Origin: an uncultured Acetatifactor sp.
Lineage (GTDB): Bacteria > Bacillota > Clostridia > Lachnospirales > Lachnospiraceae
Assembly (NCBI GenBank): GCA_947625675.1
Contig: CANQPH010000003.1
Span: 34,213-98,212, forward strand
Direction of reading: 5' to 3'
DNA: 64,000 bases
Shown one piece after another: positions 34,665 to 45,226 of the stretch; the stretch's first letter is position 1; each line of letters starts with the position of its first letter. A program made the position numbers and the translations under genes. The notes beneath the pieces are model-generated. The model did not search any database. It saw only the letters and a program-made list of their open reading frames with translations, and was not told the origin of the DNA.

Positions 34665-35465
34665 TCAGTGTTCCAACTGATACAAAATCCAGGCCAGCAC
34701 GGTCAGGCCCGCCGTCTCCGTCCGCAGGATCCGCCGCCCCAAGGTGATGGGTTCCACTCCATGTTCCAGGGCCTGCCGGATCTCCGCTTCTTCAAAACCG
34801 CCCTCCGGACCGATAAAGACCGCCACGTCCTGTCCAGGACGCAACTTGGACAGGCACTCTCTCGTATGCTCCATGCCCTGGGCCTGTTCATAGGGAATCC
34901 AGCGAAGATCCATGGCGGAAGCGCTTTTCAGGGCCTGCTCCAAGGGGAGCACCCCGCCGATCCTGGGAACAATCCCTCTTTTGCTCTGTTTGGCCGCCGC
35001 TTCCGCAATGGCCTGCCACCTGGCGACCTTGCCGGAAGCCTTTTTTTCATCCAGCTTTACCACGCAGCGGTGGGTGGCAACGGGAACGATCTCATATACC
35101 CCCAGCTCCACCGCTTTCTGGATGATCCATTCCATCTTGTCCGCCTTGGGCAGCCCCTGAAAAAGATGGATTCTGGCAGGAAGCTCTCCGAAATCCTCCA
35201 CTTCGGAAATCACCTCGCACAGTATCCGGTCTTCCTCCAGGCTGGCGAGCCGACACAGATAAGCGGAGCCCGGGTCTGCGTTCGGGACATGGTCCTGCCC
35301 CCTGTGCCCCATTTCATTTCCGCATTCCCGCAGGACATCACTCTTTATAAGGATCTCATCCCCGGCTTTCATCCGCAGGACATTGCGGATATGGTTCACG
35401 TCTCCGCCAAGGATTGTCGCCTGATTCCCGCAAATTTGATTCGGTTCCACGAAAAACTGATACAT
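34665..35465 (-). CDS. rsmE: 16S rRNA m3U1498 methyltransferase RsmE
   Basis: A 266-residue SPOUT-fold methyltransferase for uridine 1498 of 16S rRNA. N-terminal PUA-like part: MYQFFVEPNQICGNQATILG, with HIRNVLRMKAGDEI. The SAM-binding knot is visible as VFIGPEGGFEEAEI and LGRRILRTETAGL near the C-terminus. It is the last gene of the prmA-dCMP deaminase-rsmE group and ends at its own terminator. PrmA-RsmE pairing downstream of dnaJ is common in Firmicutes. Confidence 0.95.
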   Translation of the reverse strand: MYQFFVEPNQICGNQATILGGDVNHIRNVLRMKAGDEILIKSDVLRECGNEMGHRGQDHVPNADPGSAYLCRLASLEEDRILCEVISEVEDFGELPARIHLFQGLPKADKMEWIIQKAVELGVYEIVPVATHRCVVKLDEKKASGKVARWQAIAEAAAKQSKRGIVPRIGGVLPLEQALKSASAMDLRWIPYEQAQGMEHTRECLSKLRPGQDVAVFIGPEGGFEEAEIRQALEHGVEPITLGRRILRTETAGLTVLAWILYQLEH

Positions 35466-35484
35466 CTTTCATTCCCCCGACCTA

Positions 35485-35973
35485 TCAATACCCGAAGGTC
35501 CCCTCCAGGGATTCGTCATTGTCAATCCAATCCTGCACCGGAATCACCCTGTACTTCTCCTGAGTGTCCCGAATGATCACGGTCTCGATCCCGGCATTGA
35601 TGATCTGCCGCTTGCACATAGAACAGCTGCAGGAATTCTTGATGTACTCGCCGGTGGCCACCTCTCTCCCTACCAGGTACATGGTGCTGCCGATCATCTT
35701 GTCCCGGGAGGCGCTGATGATGGCGTTGGTCTCCGCATGGACGCTGCGGCACAGCTCATAGCGCTCGCCCCGGGGAATCTGCATCTTCTGGCGCAGACAA
35801 TACCCCAAATCGCTGCAATTCTTGCGGCCCCGGGGGGCCCCAACGTAGCCCGTGGAAATCACCTCGTCATTTTTCACGATGACCGCCCCATACCTTCTGC
35901 GCAGACAAGTTCCCCGCTGGGACACCACGTCCGCCAGATCCAGATAATAATTGATTTTGTCTCTTCTTTCCAT
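35485..35973 (-). CDS. Deoxycytidylate (dCMP) deaminase family protein
   Basis: A 162-residue zinc deaminase of the dCMP deaminase/ComEB group, which makes dUMP for thymidylate synthesis. The zinc motif is VHAETNAIISA with the cysteine pair in CSCSMCKRQIINAG. TGYVGAPRGRKNCSDLGYCLR is the typical substrate-loop region. The start at 35973 gives the standard N-terminus; the in-frame extension to 36030 has no family similarity. It lies between prmA and rsmE and is probably co-transcribed with both. Confidence 0.9.
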   Translation of the reverse strand: MERRDKINYYLDLADVVSQRGTCLRRRYGAVIVKNDEVISTGYVGAPRGRKNCSDLGYCLRQKMQIPRGERYELCRSVHAETNAIISASRDKMIGSTMYLVGREVATGEYIKNSCSCSMCKRQIINAGIETVIIRDTQEKYRVIPVQDWIDNDESLEGTFGY

Positions 35974-36067
35974 AATGATGTTCCAACCTTTCCTTACAGC
36001 TTTCCGGACAACGCACAGCTTCCCGGGCAATGATGCTCCGTCATTCCCCTCGAACCCTCTTTATACC

Positions 36068-37060
36068 TCATTTTATGGGCTTCCTGGCCGTGACGCTCAC
36101 CCATTCCCCCTGATACGTCACTTCCAGCACCTCCAGACCCGCAGCCTTCACCGCATCCACCACGGTCTGTTCCTTGTCGTCTATGATGCCGGAGGTGATG
36201 TAAATGCCGCCCGGCTTCAGCTGATGCAGGATCACGGGAGTCAAAGGCACCAGCACATCCGCCAGGATATTGGCGGTCACGATGTCGTAGCACCCATATC
36301 CCACCCGATCCTGTACTTCTTTTTCCGTAATGATATTGCCGATCAGCAGTTCAAAACGCTCCGGGGCGATATCGTTGGCCTCGCAGTTCTGGGCCACCGC
36401 TCCTTCGGCGCAAATGTCCAGATCCGTCCCCAGGGCGCAGCCTGCGCCGAACTTCAAGGCCAGGATGGCCAAAATCCCGCTTCCCGTGCCCACGTCCAGA
36501 AGCCGGGCCCCGGGCTTCACGTATTTGCGCAGCTGTCGGATGCAGAGCTGGGTGGTCTCATGCATACCGGTGCCGAAGGCCGTGCCCGGATCGATGTGCA
36601 AAATCAGCCCGGCGTCCTCTTCGGCCTCCACCTTCTCCCAGGAAGGAATCACCAGAATGTCGTCTATTTTGAACTGGTGAAAATACTGCTTCCAGTTGTT
36701 GATCCAGTCTACGTCCTCCGTCTCGTCCACGGCAATGGAGCCCTCTCCGATCTCCATCCACTCCGAGACCTCTTCCAGCTGTTCCCGGATCCGCCGTCCG
36801 ACTTCCTCCCGCTCCACCCGTTCTCCCGCCAGTTCCAGGGAGCCGTCCTCTTTTTCCTCCACGAAAAAGCTCAGGTAAGCGATGCCGTCATCCTCCGGCC
36901 CTTCCGGCAGGATATCCACGAACATCTGCTCCTTTTCCAAAGGGCTTAGGGGAATCCTGTCCTCGATTTGGGCCCCCTCCAGTCCGATGTCGTAGAGGGC
37001 GCTGATGATCACGTCCTCCGCTTCCGTGATGGTCTTAATCCTGAATCTCGTCCACTTCAT
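36068..37060 (-). CDS. prmA: Ribosomal protein L11 methyltransferase
   Basis: A 330-residue SAM-dependent enzyme that methylates ribosomal protein L11. An N-terminal substrate domain (about residues 1-130) is joined to the methyltransferase domain: DPGTAFGTGMHETTQLCI, motif I LLDVGTGSGILAI, and DIVTANILADVLVPL (post-motif with the NxL signature). Family length is usual. A promoter lies just upstream, and the gene follows the dnaK operon in the order seen across Firmicutes. Confidence 0.95.
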   Translation of the reverse strand: MKWTRFRIKTITEAEDVIISALYDIGLEGAQIEDRIPLSPLEKEQMFVDILPEGPEDDGIAYLSFFVEEKEDGSLELAGERVEREEVGRRIREQLEEVSEWMEIGEGSIAVDETEDVDWINNWKQYFHQFKIDDILVIPSWEKVEAEEDAGLILHIDPGTAFGTGMHETTQLCIRQLRKYVKPGARLLDVGTGSGILAILALKFGAGCALGTDLDICAEGAVAQNCEANDIAPERFELLIGNIITEKEVQDRVGYGCYDIVTANILADVLVPLTPVILHQLKPGGIYITSGIIDDKEQTVVDAVKAAGLEVLEVTYQGEWVSVTARKPIK

Positions 37061-37100
37061 CTTCTATCCTCGCTGTAAACTCGTTTCTCATGACAGTATC

Positions 37101-37130
37101 AGTATACTACAAAACGTCCCTCCAATACAA
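37101..37130 (-). promoter_or_regulatory. Predicted promoter of the prmA group
   Basis: TTGTAT (37125-37130) and TATACT (37101-37106) on the minus strand, 18 bases apart, about 40 bases before prmA and after the dnaJ terminator. Confidence 0.6.
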
Positions 37131-37163
37131 CCCAAAATATCTCCGCATTCCGCAAACAACCCC

Positions 37164-37199
37164 ATCAAAAAAGGTGCCGTCCCCAAAGACAGCACCTTT
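37164..37199 (-). terminator. Terminator of the hrcA-grpE-dnaK-dnaJ operon
   Basis: On the minus strand AAAGGTGC (37192-37199) pairs with GCACCTTT (37170-37177), with an inner GTC/GAC pairing, then a T run. Confidence 0.85.
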
Positions 37200-37223
37200 C
37201 CATCCACGCCGCAGCCCGGCTCT

Positions 37224-38393
37224 TTATTTAAAAAACTTCTTCTTTCTGCCCTTGCCGTCTCCCTTGTCCTCGCCGGAGGCTTCCGACGCAGCCTTCAGGG
37301 TGTTGCCGGACTCCTCGTCAAACTGCCGCAGCAGCTCCTTGGCTTCCGGTTTCAAGCGGACGGGCACCTGCACCACCAGGGTGACATAATGATCCCCTCG
37401 AATTTCCGGGTTCCGGAAGGAAGGCACGCCCTTGCCTTTCAGACGCACTCTGGTATCCGTCTGTGTCCCAGGCTTCACCTCGTAGATCACCTTGCCGTCC
37501 ACGGTATCCACCACGATCTCGCCGCCTAAGGCCGCCACTGCGAAGGACATGGGAACGGTGGAGTAAATGTTCATATCCTGTCTCTGGAAAATGGGATGTC
37601 TTCCCACCACCACTTCCACCCGCACGTCCCCTCTGGGGCCTCCGTTCAGGCCCGGATCGCCCAGGCCCGGCATCAAGATCACCTGACCGTTGTCGATACC
37701 GGCCTTGATCTTCACCGCATAGCGCTTCTGCATGGAAACATAGCCTGAACCCCTGCAGTCAGGACACTTCTCCCGTATGATCTTGCCCGTGCCGCCGCAA
37801 TCCGGACAGGGCTGCACTTCCCGCACCGTGCCGAATATGTTCTGCCTGGTGTAGACCACCTGGCCCTTGCCGCCGCACTTGGGACAGGTCTCCGGGCTGC
37901 TCCCCGGTCTGGCCCCGGAGCCGTTACAGGTCTTACAGGTTTCCTTCACCATCAGTTCTATGGTCTTCTCACAGCCGAACACCGCTTCCTCGAAGGAAAT
38001 CCGCACACTGGTATAAAGCGTGTTGCCCTTCATGGGGCCATTTCCGCCGCCATAGGAACGGCTGCTCCTGCCGCCCCCGAAGAAATCCCCGAAAATGTCG
38101 CCAAAAATGTCGCTGAAATCCGTACCGCTGAAGTCAAAGCCTCCGGCGCCGCCCATGCCGCCGTCAAAGGCCGCATGGCCGAACTGGTCATACTGCCTCC
38201 TCTTCTCCGGATCGCTGAGCACCGCATAGGCCTCCGAAGCCTCTTTGAATTTTTTCTCTGCATCAGCATCACCCGGATTCATATCCGGGTGATACTTTTT
38301 GGCCAGAGTACGATACGCTTTCTTGATGGCGGCTTCGTCCGCAGTTTTCTCTACGCCGAGCACCTCATAGTAGTCTCGCTTCTGTTCTGCCAT
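37224..38393 (-). CDS. dnaJ: Chaperone protein DnaJ
   Basis: A 389-residue type I Hsp40. The J domain has the HPD motif ([11 protein letters not shown]) near residue 36; a Gly/Phe-rich region follows ([14 protein letters not shown]); four CxxCxGxG zinc repeats are [24 protein letters not shown] and CPDCRGSG at about 155-225; then the substrate-binding C-terminal domain. The tail is basic ([13 protein letters not shown]). It is the last gene of the heat-shock operon and stimulates DnaK ATP hydrolysis. Confidence 0.97.
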   Translation of the reverse strand: MAEQKRDYYEVLGVEKTADEAAIKKAYRTLAKKYHPDMNPGDADAEKKFKEASEAYAVLSDPEKRRQYDQFGHAAFDGGMGGAGGFDFSGTDFSDIFGDIFGDFFGGGRSSRSYGGGNGPMKGNTLYTSVRISFEEAVFGCEKTIELMVKETCKTCNGSGARPGSSPETCPKCGGKGQVVYTRQNIFGTVREVQPCPDCGGTGKIIREKCPDCRGSGYVSMQKRYAVKIKAGIDNGQVILMPGLGDPGLNGGPRGDVRVEVVVGRHPIFQRQDMNIYSTVPMSFAVAALGGEIVVDTVDGKVIYEVKPGTQTDTRVRLKGKGVPSFRNPEIRGDHYVTLVVQVPVRLKPEAKELLRQFDEESGNTLKAASEASGEDKGDGKGRKKKFFK

Positions 38394-38433
38394 TTTTCCT
38401 CACATTCCGCCGCCAAAGCGGCTCTTCCGTCAT

Positions 38434-38510
38434 CCTTCCTCGCATTCTGCCGCCGATCAGGCGGCATTTGAATTTAGGGGACTTTGTGCGGCAGCACAAA
38501 TCCCGAGATT
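38434..38510 (-). repeat. Dispersed palindromic repeat, copy B (between dnaK and dnaJ)
   Basis: Nearly the same 75 bases as 27364-27438, including GCCGCC/GGCGGC and TTTGTGC/GCACAAA hairpins. A decayed half-copy (CCTCACATTCCGCCGCC...) adjoins it at about 38398-38430. It starts only 3 bases after the dnaK stop. Confidence 0.8.
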
Positions 38511-38512
38511 TC

Positions 38513-40438
<1,926 letters not shown>

Positions 40439-40605
40439 TTATTATAAATTTTAAGTGAATGTCCGTTTCATGATTGCCGTCCGCCGCTCCACGCAGGCCT
40501 TATCGCCATACGTCCCGCTCCGGCCAGCCGTCCATTTCAGAGTATTTCGCTTCGGCCAACCGCCGGTTGCGGTGGTTTTCGCTTCGGCTTCTGTCCCGCC
40601 GCCGT

Positions 40606-41550
40606 TTATTCGCTCACCACGGCCACCATGCTGTGCCGCACCACGCTGTCCCGGTAGGTATAGCCCTTCTGGAGCTCCTGGGCCACTACTCCGGCCTCGT
40701 ATTCCTCGCTGGCCACCTGCATCACCGCATTGTGCAGATTGGGATCGAATTCCTTTCCCACCGCCTCAATGGGCTTCACGCCGATGTTGTCCAGCTCCGT
40801 GAGCATCTGGCGGTAAACCTTGTTCATCCCGGCAACGAAAGCGTCTTCCTGTTTTTCCTCCGGCACCGTGGCCAGACCCCGTTCAAAATTGTCGATCACC
40901 GGCAGGATCTTCTCGATGACGCTCTTGGCGCCGATCTCGAACATGGCCTGCTTCTCCTTCTCGGATCGCTTCCGGAAGTTTTCAAACTCCGCCAGCTGCC
41001 GCTTGGTGCGATCCTCCAGCTCTGCGATCCGTTCTTTCAAAGGATCCAGCTTCTTGTCCTGCTTGGCCTGCTTCTTGGCCGCCATGCGCTCCGTCCAGCT
41101 GGCCTTCGGTTCCTTCCCGGCCCCGGATTTGCCGGTTCCATCGACTTCCTCTTCCGAAGCCTCATCCTCGCCTTCATCCGTCTCGGCCTCAGTTCCCCCG
41201 GCCTTGTCTCCGGTTCCGGCTGTGCCAACATCTTCGACCCTGTCGTCAGTTTCGGCCGCTCCGGCCTGCGTACCAGTCTCGGTTCCGGTCTGGCCGCCAT
41301 TTCCCGCCGTACTGCCGGTTCCGGCTGTGCTGCCACTTGCGGACTTCTCTTCCCCGCTTCCGGCCGCACCGTCATTTCCTGCGTGCGCACCGGTCTCGGC
41401 TCCGGCCTGGTCGCCAGCTTCACCCTTGCCAGCGGTTTCAGCTTCTGCGCCATCCTGCGTCTCTGCCGCTTTATGGGCTTCTCCGGTCTGCTTTTCCCCA
41501 GTCTCTTCCGGAGGCGTTCCTTCCTTTACTTCTTTTTCCAGCTCGCTCAT
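40606..41550 (-). CDS. grpE: Nucleotide exchange factor GrpE with long low-complexity N-terminus
   Basis: A 314-residue protein, clearly longer than the roughly 190-220 residues usual for GrpE. Residues about 175-314 are the GrpE core (a coiled coil, LAEFENFRKRSEKEKQAM, then PVIDNFERGLATVPEEKQE and PIEAVGKEFDPNLHNAV). Residues about 8-150 are an insert rich in Ala, Gly, Glu and Thr (AGTGSTAGNGGQTGTETG and similar), probably unstructured. It promotes ADP release from DnaK. The insert is in frame and shows no stop codons. Confidence 0.93.
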   Translation of the reverse strand: MSELEKEVKEGTPPEETGEKQTGEAHKAAETQDGAEAETAGKGEAGDQAGAETGAHAGNDGAAGSGEEKSASGSTAGTGSTAGNGGQTGTETGTQAGAAETDDRVEDVGTAGTGDKAGGTEAETDEGEDEASEEEVDGTGKSGAGKEPKASWTERMAAKKQAKQDKKLDPLKERIAELEDRTKRQLAEFENFRKRSEKEKQAMFEIGAKSVIEKILPVIDNFERGLATVPEEKQEDAFVAGMNKVYRQMLTELDNIGVKPIEAVGKEFDPNLHNAVMQVASEEYEAGVVAQELQKGYTYRDSVVRHSMVAVVSE

Positions 41551-41606
41551 GTTGTCTTCATCCCTTCCAGCGCCCGACAGGCGCTTTCCTTACTTCCGGG
41601 AAATCC

Positions 41607-42638
41607 TTACCGTTTCCCTTTGTATAATTCATCCAACTGGTTCTGGAGATTTTTCAGCGTGTTGATCACCTTGTCATAATCCATCCGCTTAGGTCCCACG
41701 ATTCCAATGGTTCCCCGCATTCCTTCTTCCAATTCATAGGTGGCCGTCACCACGCTGCAGTCCCTCATGCTGCTGACCGGGCTCTCGCTGCCGATATACA
41801 CCTGGATCCCTCTGCCGTTCTCATCCTCCTGGGCCTCCTGGAGAAGATCGCTCAGACCGCTCTTTTCCTCAAAAGTGCCGATCAGCTCGCTGGCTTTTTG
41901 ATGATCCGCCAGCTCGGGATACCGGAAAATATTATTGGCCCCGCTGGTATAAATCTGCAGATCCTCTTCCACCTGAATGGCCTGCGCCACCGCATCGATG
42001 ACCCTTCCCACGATGTCGCTGTGGATCCCGGCCTGCTGCTTCATGGCGGCGATCCGTCCCAGGCTGATCTCGTTCAGAGACAAGCCGTTCAAATGGGTGT
42101 TCAGCAGGATGTTCAGCTTCAGGAGGGTTTCCTCGGAAAGCCTTTCCTCCACCTCCAGGATGTTGTTGCGGATCACGTTGCCCTCCACCACGATGACCGC
42201 CAGAATCTGATGGTCATCCAGCTGAGAGAGCTGCACGAATTTCACCTTGTTGCCCTGGGGCTTCGGTGCGGAGATCATGGTGGCGTAATTGGTATTGTCC
42301 GCCAGCACCTTGACCACCTGCTGCAGGAGCCTTTCCATCTTGTCCTGCCGTTCCAGGAGCAGTTCCTTCATCTCCACGACTTCCCGCTCCTTGTCCTCCA
42401 GCATGCTGTCCACGTAAAAGCGGTAGCCTTTGTCCGAAGGGATGCGTCCGGCGGAGGTGTGAGGCTGCAGGATGTAGCCCAGTTCCTCCAGATCCGCCAT
42501 TTCATTCCGAATGGTGGCGGAGCTGAGATTCAGGTCGGTATACTTGGAAATGGTTCTGCTGCCCACCGGTTCCCCGGTCTCCAGATAATTCCGGATCACG
42601 GCCTGCAATATTTTCCGTTTCCTTTCATCCAGCTCCAT
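41607..42638 (-). CDS. hrcA: Heat-inducible transcription repressor HrcA
   Basis: A 343-residue repressor binding CIRCE. The N-terminal winged helix (ERKRKILQAVIRNYLETGEP, SRTISKYTDLNLSSATIRNE) is followed by a GAF-like and dimerisation region (GRIAAMKQQAGIHSDIVG..., YIGSESPV). The ATG at 42638 has AGGAG 8 bases upstream; a GTG at 42647 is too close to it. It is the first gene of hrcA-grpE-dnaK-dnaJ and represses its own operon. Confidence 0.96.
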   Translation of the reverse strand: MELDERKRKILQAVIRNYLETGEPVGSRTISKYTDLNLSSATIRNEMADLEELGYILQPHTSAGRIPSDKGYRFYVDSMLEDKEREVVEMKELLLERQDKMERLLQQVVKVLADNTNYATMISAPKPQGNKVKFVQLSQLDDHQILAVIVVEGNVIRNNILEVEERLSEETLLKLNILLNTHLNGLSLNEISLGRIAAMKQQAGIHSDIVGRVIDAVAQAIQVEEDLQIYTSGANNIFRYPELADHQKASELIGTFEEKSGLSDLLQEAQEDENGRGIQVYIGSESPVSSMRDCSVVTATYELEEGMRGTIGIVGPKRMDYDKVINTLKNLQNQLDELYKGKR

Positions 42639-42663
42639 CCTTCCCACTCCTTTTTTCAGATTG

Positions 42664-42690
42664 TTAGCACTCGATGTAGGGGAGTGCTAA
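42664..42690. promoter_or_regulatory. CIRCE operator
   Basis: TTAGCACTC (42664-42672), 9-base spacer, GAGTGCTAA (42682-42690): a perfect CIRCE inverted repeat, the HrcA binding site, located just downstream of the promoter and about 26 bases before hrcA. Confidence 0.98.
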
Positions 42691-42704
42691 CATCTTCTTA
42701 CCCT

Positions 42705-42733
42705 AAAATATCACTAAGCATATATATTGTCAA
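42705..42733 (-). promoter_or_regulatory. Sigma-A promoter of the heat-shock operon
   Basis: Consensus TTGACA (42728-42733), 17 bases, TATTTT (42705-42710) on the minus strand. CIRCE begins 14 bases after the -10, so HrcA would block initiation. Confidence 0.9.
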
Positions 42734-42770
42734 CAACTTTTCTTAAAAATAATTATTAATTAATTATAAA

Positions 42771-42801
42771 AAATCCGCCGTCCCAGCGGACCAGCGGATT
42801 T
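42771..42801 (-). terminator. Terminator of the DUF2142-like gene
   Basis: On the minus strand AAATCCGC (42794-42801) pairs with GCGGATTT (42771-42778) around a 15-base loop and a T run follows. Confidence 0.75.
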
Positions 42802-42854
42802 CTATGTGTTCTTTGTCTGACGACCCTTTCGTTATCATTCACGGTAACACTCTT

Positions 42855-44297
42855 TCAGCCCAGATTCGGATAACTGAGGAAAAATTCTTCCAGGGAAAGG
42901 CCGTTTTCCAGGTATTTGGGCAGGGCCACCGCATAGGTCATGTAAATGCAGCTTCCCAGCGTCAGGGCCGCCGTTCCCAGGACTATGGCCCGCCGAATCC
43001 CCGTTTTTTGGAGGAAATGCCTGTCCGCCATGATTTTCTCCCAACCTCGGACGACATAATACATAAAGGGCACCAGGGCCGGCAGCAGATACCTTCCTTG
43101 ATATTGATAGTCCATCGTATAAGCATAATGAACCATCAGGAGCGGGGGCATCAGGATACAAAAAACCATATTTATATGGAAAAAACGCTTTTTCCAGCCG
43201 GCCGCCCGGCCCAGGAAATCCTCCTTCGGTTCTTTCAACAGGACGGCCGCCCCGATCCCCAGGATATAAAACAGCGCAAATATTCGGTAGATCCACACGT
43301 TTGCCTGCAGGATCATGGCTCCATAGGTGGCCACAAAGCTATAAAAGGCCAGCTTGATATATTGATTTCCGAAGATCATCTTCCAAAGGCTGACGCCGCT
43401 GTCCTTCAGGCTGAACGTCGCCAGGGGATTCACGGCGGGAACCGCATAGCGGATCGCCATGTCTTCTCTGGTCCGCAGTCCCAGGAAGTCCCCGTCATAC
43501 AGGAAAAAACTCCTGACGAACCACCAACCGGCTCCCAGCAGCACCAGGACGGCGATGGGAATGCCTTTTTGGAGCATCCCTTTCCAGTCGAGGACGTAGC
43601 TTCTTTTTGCCGCAGAGCCGCCCGGAGCCGTTTTTTCCCGTATAAAAAGGGCAAGAAACAGGAACACGCTGCTCAGGATATAACCGTAGGCATTATAATA
43701 GGACAGGGCGCACAGCACGATTCCGCAGGACAGCAGAAGGGAATTGCCGCACCCGACTCCCTTTTGATACATGTCTACCAGCGCCAGCACCATCAACGCC
43801 GTGGACAGAAGACATATGGAATCCGTGTTCACATAGGTATGCATGAACAGATTCTGGGGCAGAAACGTGACGCCGAAGCAGAACATCCAGCGCAGCCCTC
43901 TTTCCCGAAACAGCTTCCGGGAGAGCAGCCAGACGACGATGGCCATGACCGTACCGGACGCCACGTTTACAAATCTTCCCGCATACAGCAGCACCTGGAG
44001 AGAGTCGTCAAAGAAGCTCACCAGGCGCATCACCAGGCCCTGCACAATATAGGGGAACGCATTGTACAGGGCGTAGGAAAATCCATAGGAAGGAATCCGC
44101 ACCTCTTCTTCAAAGCCCGTAGGAAGGGTTCCATGTCTGCAGATGTAATAAGGCACCAGGAAACGGGCGTGTTCATCCGGCGGATTCAGCTGCAGGGCAT
44201 TTTCCCCCAACGGCTGATACAAGGCCAGGGTGGATGCGATTATCACAAAAGCGATCAGATAAAACGCCAGGATCCATTTATCCGCTTTTTCTCTCAT
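42855..44297 (-). CDS. Polytopic membrane protein, DUF2142/GT39-like
   Basis: A 480-residue membrane protein with about eleven helices. An early extracytoplasmic motif NPPDEHARFLVPYYICRHG holds the acidic pair typical of DUF2142 and other lipid-sugar-dependent membrane glycosyltransferases; LFMHTYVNTDSICLL resembles their second conserved loop. The C-terminal part has QYQGRYLLPALVPFMYY, another shared element. A role in glycosylating surface polymers is inferred. It follows the UppP gene by 27 bases on the same strand, and UppP recycles the undecaprenyl carrier such enzymes use. Confidence 0.65.
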   Translation of the reverse strand: MREKADKWILAFYLIAFVIIASTLALYQPLGENALQLNPPDEHARFLVPYYICRHGTLPTGFEEEVRIPSYGFSYALYNAFPYIVQGLVMRLVSFFDDSLQVLLYAGRFVNVASGTVMAIVVWLLSRKLFRERGLRWMFCFGVTFLPQNLFMHTYVNTDSICLLSTALMVLALVDMYQKGVGCGNSLLLSCGIVLCALSYYNAYGYILSSVFLFLALFIREKTAPGGSAAKRSYVLDWKGMLQKGIPIAVLVLLGAGWWFVRSFFLYDGDFLGLRTREDMAIRYAVPAVNPLATFSLKDSGVSLWKMIFGNQYIKLAFYSFVATYGAMILQANVWIYRIFALFYILGIGAAVLLKEPKEDFLGRAAGWKKRFFHINMVFCILMPPLLMVHYAYTMDYQYQGRYLLPALVPFMYYVVRGWEKIMADRHFLQKTGIRRAIVLGTAALTLGSCIYMTYAVALPKYLENGLSLEEFFLSYPNLG

Positions 44298-44324
44298 TCT
44301 TCCTCACATTCTGCGGCCCGGGGC

Positions 44325-45224
44325 TCACTTGGCCAACAATCCGAAATACAACAACACCACGATGCCCAGCACGATGCGGTACCAGCCGAAAATCTTGAAG
44401 TTGTGCCGCTTCACGTAGTTCATGAGGAACCTCAGACAAAACAGGGAGACCACAAAGGACACCACCGACCCGACGGCCAGCAGCAAAAGCTCCATGGAGG
44501 TGAACCCAAACCCGAACTTCACCACCTTCAGGAGGCTGGCGCCGAACATCACCGGAACCGCCAGGAAGAAGGTGTACTCCGCCGCCACGGTCCTGGAGAC
44601 CCCGATGAGCAGTGCGCCGATGATGGTGGCGCCGGAGCGGGAGGTACCCGGGAAAATGGCTGCGATCACCTGGAAAATGCCGATGATCAGGGCGGTCTTG
44701 TATGTAATTTGGGAAAGCTTCCGGATCACGGGCTTCCTGCCCCGGTTCCAGGTCTCGATCACCAGGAAGGCGACGCCGAAAATGATCAGGGCCAGGGCGA
44801 TGCACACCGGATTGTAGAACCATTTCTCAAACCACTCGTCGAAAAGGATGCCGATCACCGCCGCCGGGACGCAGGACACCAGAATCTTGAACCACAGGGT
44901 CATGGTGTTCCACCTCACGAAGGACAGGACGCCCCGTTCTCCGCCTTCCCGATCCGGCATCCTAAAGGGCCACAGCTTGTGCCAGAACAGCACCACCACC
45001 GCCAGGATGGCGCCCAGCTGGATCACCACGTCGAAGACGTTGAAGAACTCCTCCGATATGGTCACCACGGACTGAGACACGCCGTCGATCTCCTTCATGA
45101 CCTCCACCTTTTCAAAAGGCAGAAACTGCTCCACCAGGAGAAGGTGGCCGGTACTGCTGATGGGAAGCCATTCCGTAATGCCCTCCACGATGCCGTAAAT
45201 GATCGCTTTCAATACTTCCAACAT
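44325..45224 (-). CDS. uppP: Undecaprenyl-diphosphatase
   Basis: A 299-residue integral membrane phosphatase (BacA/UppP) that regenerates undecaprenyl phosphate for wall and surface-polymer synthesis and gives bacitracin tolerance. Motifs are GIVEGITEWLPISSTGHL near the N-terminus and FPGTSRSGATIIGALLIG. The start at 45224 follows GAGGAG by 6 bases and yields the standard N-terminus; an extension to 45269 does not fit. It lies 2 bases after the patatin-like gene, so these two plus the DUF2142-like gene are probably one operon. Confidence 0.96.
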   Translation of the reverse strand: MLEVLKAIIYGIVEGITEWLPISSTGHLLLVEQFLPFEKVEVMKEIDGVSQSVVTISEEFFNVFDVVIQLGAILAVVVLFWHKLWPFRMPDREGGERGVLSFVRWNTMTLWFKILVSCVPAAVIGILFDEWFEKWFYNPVCIALALIIFGVAFLVIETWNRGRKPVIRKLSQITYKTALIIGIFQVIAAIFPGTSRSGATIIGALLIGVSRTVAAEYTFFLAVPVMFGASLLKVVKFGFGFTSMELLLLAVGSVVSFVVSLFCLRFLMNYVKRHNFKIFGWYRIVLGIVVLLYFGLLAK

Positions 45225-45226
45225 GT

